Source: an uncultured Candidatus Peregrinibacteria bacterium
GTDB lineage: Bacteria > Patescibacteriota > Gracilibacteria > Peribacterales > Peribacteraceae
Assembly (NCBI GenBank): GCA_903854335.1
Contig: CAINVY010000010.1
Span: 133,060 to 197,059, forward strand
Direction of reading: 5' to 3'
DNA length: 64,000 nt
This document shows positions 50,054-57,698 of the stretch, one piece after another (positions within the stretch are counted from its first letter, which is position 1; each line of letters begins with the position of its first letter). The notes beneath the pieces were generated by a model. It was not told the DNA's origin and made no database searches. It saw nothing but the letters and a program-made list of their open reading frames with translations. The position numbers and the translations under genes are program-made.

Positions 50054-52894
50054 TCATGGGATCAGCACAAACGCCACTCCCGCGGCAGGATCGCTCACGA
50101 GAATCTGAAGATTGAGCGACGGCGTATTGAGGAAATCCACGAACGCCTGCGCCTTCTTGTGGAGCGTGCCGTTGGGATCCTGCTCGATCGTCGTGGTATT
50201 CGTATCGAAGATGATGCTGTTGAAACCGAGCGCCTTGAGACGCTTCAGCGTGAGCTCGGGATTGCGCTCCTGATTGATGCAATTGAAAAAATCGAGCTGC
50301 TGATCACTCAAGCCGATGACCTCCGAATTCTTCGGGATGAAGTATGGGATGAACGTTCCGATGCGATAGAGGTACGGCCGATCGGGCATCGCGTCGTGAC
50401 GCTGCGTGACGATCTCACGAATATCGTCATAGTAGGGAATGGTGCGAATGCGAAGTGCCTGGGCGGAAATCTTTCCGAGCGGATACTCCAGAAGATTTCG
50501 CTGCTGCTCGAATTGCCAGAAGCGATGGGCGAAATTACTGAGGAGCGAACACGAGAGCAGGATCACGACAAGCCAACGACTGAGAGGATCGGGCGCATAG
50601 ACAACGAGCGCTTCGAGACCAACGACGAGCCCCAGGAACACGCCGATCCCATACCAAGGCACGCCATTCGCGAGGAACATCCACTCCGCCAGATAGAGCA
50701 TGGTCCCGAGGAAGAGCCATCGAAGCCATCTCCCCTTCTTCGTCCAGAATGCCGGGAGGAGAAGCAGAAGCGGAAAGAGCAGGAGCGCAGGCATGGTCGT
50801 CACGTAATATCCCGCGGAATCAATATTCATGACCGTACGCCACGGGAGCGTCAGATAGTGTCCCCAGCCTTTCGAGAATCCCCAGTATCGGTCGAGTTCC
50901 TCCGCAGTCGCAGTGGAGGTACATGCGGCATTCTTCGGATCAAGAGCCAGATCTTTCGGGAGCGTTTTGACCGTTCGTCCCGGCGTCGGTTGCACCGTTC
51001 CCGAGATATCCATCACGGGAACGAGATTGTCCGACATCCCGAGTGTGAGATGAAAGGGGGAAAGCCCCTGAGCAAGATTGTTGTGTGTGATCCAGGGAGC
51101 GATGGCGAGGGCAAAGGCCGCACAGAAGATGGTGAGAGATCCGATAACCGACACCTTCCTGTTTTGGAGCTTCACGATAAACAACACGGCAAACACAAGC
51201 GCGAGAATGAGCGAGAAGATTCCAAACCATGGAAGCAACGCCTGTGCTGTCGGACCACCAATACGAGCCGCGGCGGAACCAAGAATTCCCTGATGTTCGA
51301 AAATAAAGAAAACGAGGAAAAGAGCGGCAAAAGCGCCAAACCACTGCATTGCTCCCGCGAGCGTCACGAGCAGCGCCATGAGCACCATGACCGACGTCAC
51401 CTTGAAACCAAAACCAAAGCCAATGAAGATGCCCCCCAACGCAAGCCACTGCCAATCGCGAGAGAGCATCGCGCGCCATCGGGAGACGGGCAACGCGGAA
51501 GCTGAAGCTGAAGCTGACGTCTCCGTGCCATCGTCATCATCGCGCGGAAAGAGAAAGAGGAAAACGCAGAACATCGCAAGCGCCCCCATCACAAAGACCG
51601 CATTGTCGATCTTCATATCCGCGAAGGAAAAATGACCGACGAGCGGGAGCGAGTAATAGAGGAGCGCCGAAAGAAGGCCGCGACGATTGCCGAGGAATGT
51701 CCGTGCGAAGAGGAAGACGGAGAGGAGGGCGATCAATCCGGCGGACCAGTTGATGATCATGGACGCCGTCGCGCCGAAAACGCTGTCGTACCCGAAGAGG
51801 AGGAACCCGAGCGACGTCAGATACTCCCATTGGAACGACGGCATCAGCGGAACGAAGTGGCCGTAGCTCACGAGGAGACGGGGACGATTGAGGTAACTTC
51901 CGAGATCATCCCAACCGATCGGGAAGGGACGAACGACCGTGAGAAAATTGAGCGCGAGGTACGAGAGAAGCAACCACCCCAGCACGATCGTCATGCTCCG
52001 CCACGAGAATTCAATTTCTTTCGCACTCCAGAACGCGCGCATCCAGTACCAGGACTGTCGGAAGAGAAGAAGCGGAACAAGCACGAGCAACGTCCAGCCA
52101 ACGGCAGCGTTAAAGATCGAGAAGAGCGCGACAAACCAGAGAATCGCCACCATGCCGCATGCGCCGATTCCCAAGCTCAAGACCGACTCCATCAGGAGAT
52201 CCTTGCCTCGAACATGGAAGAGCCCGAGGAGGAATCTTCCGAGCACGAGGAGCTCGAAGAGAAGGAGAGCGATGAAGAGAATCTGCCCGACCACACGCGT
52301 GAAGAAGGACTCCTGCACACACGTTTCCTTCATCTGGTAGACGTTCAATCCCGAATCCGACGACCCAAGAGCCGTCAGGCATCCTCTGGTTTTGAGATCT
52401 TGGAAATTATCTTGGAGCGACTTTAGCGGAGCGGCGCCGATGTTACCGTAGGCCTGCGCCGTCGGTTCAACGATCTGTCGGAAGGGAGAAGTCCCGTCCG
52501 TGCTCCCGAAGCTGAAGCACGTGAAGAGCAGCCAAATGGAAACGATGAAGAGGATGGGCAGGTAGACCGGCCGCCAGCGCAACTGCAATGTCAGATCTCC
52601 GTTCTTCGCCGCGTACCATCCGAGGAAGATCCCATAGACAACAATGGAAGCCAGCGCATACCCAAGGAAGGGCGCGGCACGCATGATCGTCGCGAGGATG
52701 AAAGGGAAGAATCCGACGAGACCTCCGCACAATGCCGAATCGCCGCAGAGCGCCGAGACACCCTGTTGCCCATCGGGATTGAGCACCGTCTGATGCACGG
52801 GGATTCCCACGTACACGAGGAGCGTGTAGACACCCCACACGAGAAGACCGAGAAAAAGTGCCACCGAAAGGGCCCGGATTGTGCGTTGTTGCAT
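50054..52894 (-). CDS. large multi-pass membrane protein, probable GT-C glycosyltransferase
   Basis: 946-aa integral membrane protein with roughly 16-18 hydrophobic helices. A short amphipathic loop after a mid-protein helix reads FPIGWDDLGSYLNRP, whose Asp-Asp resembles the catalytic loop of GT-C enzymes. Two extracellular stretches lie near 110-160 and 630-700, and a soluble C-terminal domain of about 120 aa follows (LGKISAQALRIRTIPYYDDI, then ENPxx-type loops). The size is about twice that of the other GT-C gene. A role as polymerase/ligase (Wzy/WaaL-like) cannot be ruled out. It is divergent from sufS across 51 nt. Confidence 0.65.
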   Translation of the reverse strand: MQQRTIRALSVALFLGLLVWGVYTLLVYVGIPVHQTVLNPDGQQGVSALCGDSALCGGLVGFFPFILATIMRAAPFLGYALASIVVYGIFLGWYAAKNGDLTLQLRWRPVYLPILFIVSIWLLFTCFSFGSTDGTSPFRQIVEPTAQAYGNIGAAPLKSLQDNFQDLKTRGCLTALGSSDSGLNVYQMKETCVQESFFTRVVGQILFIALLLFELLVLGRFLLGLFHVRGKDLLMESVLSLGIGACGMVAILWFVALFSIFNAAVGWTLLVLVPLLLFRQSWYWMRAFWSAKEIEFSWRSMTIVLGWLLLSYLALNFLTVVRPFPIGWDDLGSYLNRPRLLVSYGHFVPLMPSFQWEYLTSLGFLLFGYDSVFGATASMIINWSAGLIALLSVFLFARTFLGNRRGLLSALLYYSLPLVGHFSFADMKIDNAVFVMGALAMFCVFLFLFPRDDDDGTETSASASASALPVSRWRAMLSRDWQWLALGGIFIGFGFGFKVTSVMVLMALLVTLAGAMQWFGAFAALFLVFFIFEHQGILGSAAARIGGPTAQALLPWFGIFSLILALVFAVLFIVKLQNRKVSVIGSLTIFCAAFALAIAPWITHNNLAQGLSPFHLTLGMSDNLVPVMDISGTVQPTPGRTVKTLPKDLALDPKNAACTSTATAEELDRYWGFSKGWGHYLTLPWRTVMNIDSAGYYVTTMPALLLFPLLLLLPAFWTKKGRWLRWLFLGTMLYLAEWMFLANGVPWYGIGVFLGLVVGLEALVVYAPDPLSRWLVVILLSCSLLSNFAHRFWQFEQQRNLLEYPLGKISAQALRIRTIPYYDDIREIVTQRHDAMPDRPYLYRIGTFIPYFIPKNSEVIGLSDQQLDFFNCINQERNPELTLKRLKALGFNSIIFDTNTTTIEQDPNGTLHKKAQAFVDFLNTPSLNLQILVSDPAAGVAFVLIP

Positions 52895-52945
52895 GGAACG
52901 AGACTAGCAGAGAACAGCACAAAATCCACAACACGCATGTTCCAA

Positions 52946-54187
52946 ATGCTATGCTACAGCCCCTTGGCTCTCGATATTCCCTCCATCCGCAGGCAATTCC
53001 CGATCCTGTCTCAGCGCATCGGAGCGTATCCCCTGGTCTACCTCGACAATGCCGCGACGACGCAGAAGCCGAAAACGGTGCTCGATGCCATGACGCACTT
53101 CTACGAAACGTCGAACGCCAACCCCCACCGCGGCCTCTACCCTCTCGCCGACCGCGCGACGCAGGCCTATGAAGATGCACGCAGTCGCGTCGCGACGTTC
53201 ATCCATGCAACGAGGCCGGAGGAAATCGTCTTCACGAAGAGCACAACCGAGAGCATCAACATCATCGCGAAGTGTTGGGGGCGCACACTCCGCGCGGGAG
53301 ATGTCATCGCACTCTCTGTTCTCGAGCATCACAGCAACATCGTTCCCTGGCTCCAACTTAAAGAGGAAAGGGGAATCGACATCGCCTGGATCGATGCGGA
53401 CGGGACGGGGCGATTGAATATGGAAACCTTGGAAAAGATTCTCGGGGAAAAACACGTGAAGCTGCTGTCACTTTCGGCGCTCAGCAATGTGCTCGGCACC
53501 GCTCCCCCGCTGCAAGACATCATTGCCATGGCGCATCGCGCTCAGTGTCTGGTGCTCCTCGACGCCGCACAGGCCGTCGCGCATCACCCGATCGATGTGC
53601 GAGAACTCGATGCCGACTTCCTCGCCTTCTCCTCGCACAAGCTCTACGGCCCGACCGGCATCGGCGTCCTCTGGGGCAGAGAGCGCCTCCTCGATGCCAT
53701 GCCTCCGATGCTCGGGGGCGGCATGATGATCGACGAGGTGGATTGCGATCACTTCACGTTCGCGGAGATCCCACAGCGTTTCGAGGGTGGAACGCCTCCC
53801 GTTGCGGACGCGGTGGGACTCCACGCCGCCATCGATTGGCTCACGCAATTTCCCTGGCAAGAGATCGAAATGCACGAACGCTCGCTGCTCACGACCGCAC
53901 AGAACGAGCTCTCGAAGATCGAAGGACTCTCGATCCTCGGAGGGACATCGCAAGAACGCTCTGGCTCGCTCAGCTTCACACTCGACGGCATCCATCCGCA
54001 CGATCTCGCCGAACTCCTCGGACAACGCGGCATCTGCGTGCGCGCCGGCCACCATTGCGCCCAGCCGCTCCATCGGCACTTCGCTGCCCCTGCCAGCACG
54101 CGCCTCTCCGTCGCCCTCTACAACACGGAAGAGGAGATTTTCGCACTAGCCGCTGCGATCCAGGAAATCCTCCCTCCCTTCCGCTGA
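52946..54187 (+). CDS. sufS: cysteine desulfurase
   Basis: About 413-aa PLP enzyme of the SufS branch, taking sulfur from cysteine for Fe-S clusters: PSIRRQFPILSQRI start, LVYLDNAATTQKPKTVLDAM, NPHRGLYPLADRAT, the PLP lysine in FSSHKLYGPTGIGVLWG, and the active cysteine in RAGHHCAQPLH. ATG 52946 is used; ATG 52937 adds three residues. It is followed 2 nt later by sufU, the usual SufS partner. Confidence 0.94.
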   Translation: MLCYSPLALDIPSIRRQFPILSQRIGAYPLVYLDNAATTQKPKTVLDAMTHFYETSNANPHRGLYPLADRATQAYEDARSRVATFIHATRPEEIVFTKSTTESINIIAKCWGRTLRAGDVIALSVLEHHSNIVPWLQLKEERGIDIAWIDADGTGRLNMETLEKILGEKHVKLLSLSALSNVLGTAPPLQDIIAMAHRAQCLVLLDAAQAVAHHPIDVRELDADFLAFSSHKLYGPTGIGVLWGRERLLDAMPPMLGGGMMIDEVDCDHFTFAEIPQRFEGGTPPVADAVGLHAAIDWLTQFPWQEIEMHERSLLTTAQNELSKIEGLSILGGTSQERSGSLSFTLDGIHPHDLAELLGQRGICVRAGHHCAQPLHRHFAAPASTRLSVALYNTEEEIFALAAAIQEILPPFR

Positions 54188-54189
54188 TC

Positions 54190-54597
54190 ATGGATCTCTA
54201 CGCCGAGAACATTCTCGATCACTTCCGGCATCCGCACCGAAAAGCCGCGCTCACGAGGCATTCAGTCGAGCTGCAGGAGAAGAATCCCAGCTGCGGAGAC
54301 TCCCTGACTCTGATGCTGCGCATGAAGAAGAACACGATTGAAGACGTCGGCTGGGAAGGCGAAGGCTGCGCCATCAGCCAAGCGAGTATGTCGATACTCG
54401 CGGATGCCTTGATCGGGAAAACGATTGAGGCGGCGCAGGCACTTTCTCCGAAAGACATTCTCGCGATGCTCGGCGTGGAGGTGGGGCCGAGGCGCCTGAA
54501 GTGCGCCCTGCTCTCGCTCCATGCACTGCGAAACGCGTTGCGGAAATTCCAGAATCTGCCGCCCACTCCCTGGCGTGAGGTTCTGCCGAACGCCTAA
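54190..54597 (+). CDS. sufU: SufU-type Fe-S scaffold / sulfurtransferase
   Basis: 135-aa SufU/IscU-like protein: MDLYAENILDHFRHPHR, the three cysteines in NPSCGDSL, GEGCAISQASMS and LKCALLSLHAL. The Gly-Glu-Gly-Cys and Asp residues match zinc-dependent SufU, which passes sulfur from SufS. No sufB, sufC or sufD is in the window, so they must lie elsewhere. Placed 2 nt after sufS. Confidence 0.92.
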   Translation: MDLYAENILDHFRHPHRKAALTRHSVELQEKNPSCGDSLTLMLRMKKNTIEDVGWEGEGCAISQASMSILADALIGKTIEAAQALSPKDILAMLGVEVGPRRLKCALLSLHALRNALRKFQNLPPTPWREVLPNA

Positions 54598-54605
54598 GGC
54601 GCTCA

Positions 54606-54630
54606 TTGGTCTTCTTGTGACCGATTTTTT
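54606..54630 (+). terminator. intrinsic terminator after sufU
   Basis: TTGGTC TTCTTGT GACCGA stem-loop followed by TTTTTT, 9 nt after the sufU stop. The rest of the gap up to tRNA-Thr (54631-54906) has no gene; it holds GCGTTGGG...CCCAACGC and a partial tRNA copy. Confidence 0.7.
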
Positions 54631-54804
54631 CACCAGGTACACTCCCCTCACGGTCTTTCCCGCGTTAGCAAAGCCTTTTTCTCTCTGAATGAAAAACGTG
54701 GCGAAGCGTTGGGTGGCTCCGACGGGCCCCAACGCTGAAGCCACACCTATGAAGGGAAAAGAGAGTCCATGAGAGAAAAACCGTAGGTTTGTCTCTCATG
54801 AATA

Positions 54805-54824
54805 TTCGCCGCCCTAGCTCAGAG
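54805..54824 (+). repeat. duplicated 5' end of tRNA-Thr
   Basis: TTCGCCGCCCTAGCTCAGAG, identical to the 3 nt before plus the first 17 nt of the tRNA-Thr gene, located exactly 99 nt upstream. The rest of a tRNA does not follow, so it is a truncated copy or recombination remnant. Confidence 0.75.
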
Positions 54825-54906
54825 CCCCGCCGAGGCGCAGCCGAGGCGAAACAAATACAAATGTGCTCGGTCGCCAACCTTGATCTTTCTCCCACTCAAA
54901 ACTTTC

Positions 54907-54981
54907 GCCGCCCTAGCTCAGAGGTAGAGCACCTCCATGGTAAGGAGGGGGTCACGGGTTCAATTCCCGTGGGCGGCTCCA
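54907..54981 (+). tRNA. tRNA-Thr (anticodon GGT)
   Basis: 75-nt tRNA with encoded CCA: acceptor GCCGCCC / GGGCGGC, D-arm AGCTCAGAGGTAGAGC, anticodon arm CCTCC ATGGTAA GGAGG with GGT at the centre of the loop, T-arm CACGGGTTCAATTCCCGTG. It reads ACC/ACU codons. Its 3' end is repeated at 57621-57644, marking a probable integration site. Confidence 0.95.
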
Positions 54982-55027
54982 GAAATCTAAATTATGGCTT
55001 TTTGAAGCCAAAATAATATTACCTCTG

Positions 55028-55810
55028 CTATTTGGTCTTCGAACCACGGCCTCTCTTGTTGTTCCCTGGTTCTGGGAGAAAATCCCACATCATTTGCCAC
55101 CACAATCTGTAACCTTCAGCGAGCTGTGGGCTGACCATGACGAAGATGGTGAAATCATCCTCCAATTTTCCGAAACCGAGTCCAGTAAATGTCACAACGT
55201 GATCCCCGAATATTTCCACAGCAGATGCGCTGCTGTACTTCTTGTGGGCGAATTTGTAGGGTTTCCCCACGGCTACCGGGACATGCGGGGCCTTCTCCTG
55301 AACCTCCCAATCGAAAATGTGGTGGAATTTGATGTTCTTTCTCTTCGCTTCAGTGAGGAACCACTTAGTGAACGTGCTTAGCCTTGGGTCGAACCAGCCT
55401 CCTTTTGCTCCGAACTCGTACATGTCTACTCCAACCTTCAACGCTTCCCTCAGATAATTCTTCATGCCTTCCACTCCCTTGAAAATGTATGCACGCTCCG
55501 GTGCACGATGCTTTCTATAGATCGCGAGAAGGCCTGGAAGTTCATTCTTCAGCTTCATCTCTTTCTCCTCCATGAATTCCAGGAACTTCCCCGGATCGAC
55601 GGCTTCGTAGAGGGTCTCACGCTGTCCAAATACTTCATAAACAACACCCTTCTCGATCAGACGTCGCAGGGAATCGTAGGCGTTGCTGCGGTGCACTTTT
55701 GAACGCAGTGCGATCGTCGACACCCCCGAACCTCCGTACGTCAGAAGGGCGTTGTAGATTTTTGCCTCATTCATGCTCAGCCCGAGTTCTTCGAAGAGTT
55801 GGGTGCTCAT
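55028..55810 (-). CDS. TrmB-family transcriptional regulator
   Basis: 260-aa regulator: N-terminal winged HTH with LFEELGLSMNEAKIYNALLTY, GGSGVSTIALRSKVHRSNAYDSLRRLIEKG (recognition helix around SKVHRSNAYDSLRRL), a coiled-coil linker rich in Glu/Lys, then an effector-binding domain (YIFKGVEGMKNYLREAL, TKWFLTEAKRKNI). TrmB-type proteins regulate sugar or solute transport, most commonly in archaea. It is divergent from the symporter gene across a short gap, so it probably controls that transporter. Confidence 0.87.
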   Translation of the reverse strand: MSTQLFEELGLSMNEAKIYNALLTYGGSGVSTIALRSKVHRSNAYDSLRRLIEKGVVYEVFGQRETLYEAVDPGKFLEFMEEKEMKLKNELPGLLAIYRKHRAPERAYIFKGVEGMKNYLREALKVGVDMYEFGAKGGWFDPRLSTFTKWFLTEAKRKNIKFHHIFDWEVQEKAPHVPVAVGKPYKFAHKKYSSASAVEIFGDHVVTFTGLGFGKLEDDFTIFVMVSPQLAEGYRLWWQMMWDFLPEPGNNKRGRGSKTK

Positions 55811-55835
55811 TTGTCGTTATTATAGCAACACTGTC

Positions 55836-55849
55836 GTAGTCTTGGCTAC
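55836..55849. promoter_or_regulatory. candidate operator in the regulator/transporter gap
   Basis: Imperfect palindrome GTAGTCTTGGCTAC between the start codons of the regulator and symporter genes, followed by AT-rich TATAGTATAAC, a plausible -10 box for the symporter. Its position suits an autoregulated divergent promoter, but binding is not shown. Confidence 0.35.
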
Positions 55850-55897
55850 TAACAAATATAGTATAACATTCGCCATACTTTGTCACCTACGCGATTT

Positions 55898-57421
55898 ATG
55901 GCAATAATGTCACCTTTCAGCGGCTATCTCCTCTTATTCCTCTTCGGTATGGCAATGATTGCCATTACCGTTCTCGGGTCGAAGAAGGAGACGTACAGGA
56001 AGACCCAGGTGGGTTTTCTCGCCGCAGGAAGAAATGTGCCTTGGACTTTGGGAGCATTCTCCATAGCCGTCTCGTGGATCTGGGCACCCGCTCTCTTCGT
56101 GAGTGTACAACAAGCATTTCAGCAGGGAATCCCCGGAATCTTTTGGTTCACGTTCCCGAATATCCTCTGCCTCTTCATCATGGCTCCGCTGGCGCTACGC
56201 ATTCGAAAGTTACTGCCAGAAGGATTCACGCAGCCGGAGTGGATTCGACATCGGTTCGATGAACGAACGCACAAGATGTATTTGATTCCTTTCTTTTGGT
56301 ATCAGCTGATGGCGGTCACGGTGCAGCTCTACGTGGGAGGAAGCATCTTCCATATTCTGACAGGCGTGCCACTCCAGGCAGTCATGGCGATTCTTCTGCT
56401 CTTCGTCCTCACCTATTCGATGATCTCTGGCATGCGAGCTTCGATTATCACAGACTTCCTCCAGTACGCCATGATTATCATTGGCGGTCTTCTCGTCTTG
56501 CCTTGGACGATTTGGTCGGCGGGAGGATTTAGTGCAGTCATGAAAGGTATTGGCGGCGTCACCGGCTTGCACACAAGTGTTCTTGATCCCGGAGTAGCCT
56601 TCTCGTTTGGAATCATCACGACAATCGGCCTCATTTCAGGGGTCCTCTCCGATCAGCAGCATTGGCAAAGGGCATTTTCCATCCAGAAGTCGCATCTGCG
56701 TCTTTCCTACATCATTGGTGGCTTACTCTTCGGGATCGTCCCCCTTTCGCTGGCGACACTAGGCTTTCTCGCCGCCAATCCCGCCGTCGGAGTTTCCCTG
56801 CAACAAGGTGTCGATCCCTCGATGATCGGAATTCTCGTCGTCACGAAGTTCCTCCCGGCATGGGCAGTGGCGGCGTTTGCGGTGATGCTCCTTGCCGCAC
56901 TTTGCTCCGTTCTCGACTCCGGCATGGTTGCGGCAGCGTCGCTCTACGCAGTGAACTGTTTCCACTACACATCTGATGAGCAATCCCTTCTCCGTAAGCG
57001 CCTCCTCCGTGAGCCATTGAATAGTGGCGAGGAGAACATCCAAGCTGAACTGGACTCAAAAATGATCAAGAGAAGCAGGATTGGGATGATCGGCATCAGT
57101 ATCGCAGGCTTGGCTGTGGCACTGGCAGTCATCTACATACCTGGATTCGGTTTACAATACTTGTGGTGGGTCTTCAACACCATCGCAGCCTGTATTGCCG
57201 TTCCAACAGTTCTCAGTATCTACTGGGATCGATTGAGTTCTTCAGGGGTGTTCTGGGGCGTTCTTATCGCATTCATGCTTGGGATTCCTGCATTCATCTA
57301 CGGGAATTACACGAACACTGTCTGGATCAGTGTCGCCGCATCGGTGGGGATTATTCTCGTCTCCCTTCTCGTTGCAGTGCTTTTACCTCGCAAGACACGG
57401 TTGTCGCTCACTCAACCGTGA
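55898..57421 (+). CDS. sodium:solute symporter (SSS family)
   Basis: About 507-aa transporter with around 13 hydrophobic helices. It has SKKETYRKTQVGFLAAGRNV (the typical SSS loop after helix 1), FSIAVSWIWAPALFVSVQQAF, RHRFDERTHKMYLIPFFWYQ and GVLSDQQHWQRAFSI. It probably imports a small solute (amino acid, urea or sugar acid) with sodium; the substrate cannot be read. ATG 55898 is chosen, with ATG 55907 possible; the in-frame TTG 55880 is unlikely. Confidence 0.88.
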   Translation: MAIMSPFSGYLLLFLFGMAMIAITVLGSKKETYRKTQVGFLAAGRNVPWTLGAFSIAVSWIWAPALFVSVQQAFQQGIPGIFWFTFPNILCLFIMAPLALRIRKLLPEGFTQPEWIRHRFDERTHKMYLIPFFWYQLMAVTVQLYVGGSIFHILTGVPLQAVMAILLLFVLTYSMISGMRASIITDFLQYAMIIIGGLLVLPWTIWSAGGFSAVMKGIGGVTGLHTSVLDPGVAFSFGIITTIGLISGVLSDQQHWQRAFSIQKSHLRLSYIIGGLLFGIVPLSLATLGFLAANPAVGVSLQQGVDPSMIGILVVTKFLPAWAVAAFAVMLLAALCSVLDSGMVAAASLYAVNCFHYTSDEQSLLRKRLLREPLNSGEENIQAELDSKMIKRSRIGMIGISIAGLAVALAVIYIPGFGLQYLWWVFNTIAACIAVPTVLSIYWDRLSSSGVFWGVLIAFMLGIPAFIYGNYTNTVWISVAASVGIILVSLLVAVLLPRKTRLSLTQP

Positions 57422-57620
57422 TACCGTGCGTGGGGAGAACCCGGAAGCGTTCTATTTACATTTAGTAGATCCCACCCACTCAATGATTCAATCTGGGACA
57501 TAAACTCCTACTATCATTAGTCGCTAGAACAGTTCTAACTTCCTCCATCAGGGAGCTCCATTAAAAACCTTGTCGACTTCACACCATAGGTAACGGGCCT
57601 GTGGTGAGCCTGTCGAACCA

Positions 57621-57644
57621 TTCAATTCCCGTGGGGGGGCTCCA
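57621..57644 (+). repeat. second copy of the tRNA-Thr 3' end (attachment-site-like)
   Basis: 24 nt matching tRNA-Thr 54959-54981 except C to GG in the acceptor stem. No other part of a tRNA precedes it. The stretch 57422-57620 has no gene; 57645-57698 includes CCTGCCTGCCGGCA, related to the palindrome at 6288. Confidence 0.75.
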
Positions 57645-57698
57645 TCCCTGCCTGCCGGCAAATGCGACGGAATGCCAAACCAGATCGGAAAATCACGC

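Larger units (their letters stand above)
54959..57644. mobile_element. probable tRNA-Thr-inserted genetic island
   Basis: The segment from the 3' end of tRNA-Thr to a near-identical 24-nt copy of that end (TTCAATTCCCGTGGG...GGCTCCA, one C replaced by GG). Inside are two divergent genes, a TrmB-family regulator and a sodium/solute symporter. The intact tRNA on one side and only its 3' tail on the other is the usual product of integration at a tRNA gene. No integrase is present, so the element may be a remnant or mobilised in trans. The boundaries are read from the sequence; the mobile nature is inferred. Confidence 0.6.

Noticed and set aside
49976-51505. 509-codon + strand frame opposite the 946-aa membrane protein
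   Set aside because: Highly charged, low-complexity antisense translation of a hydrophobic gene; no recognisable motif.
54665-54895. Short - strand frame between sufU and tRNA-Thr
   Set aside because: Overlaps the partial tRNA copy and palindromic DNA; no family features, Arg/Ser/Cys-rich.
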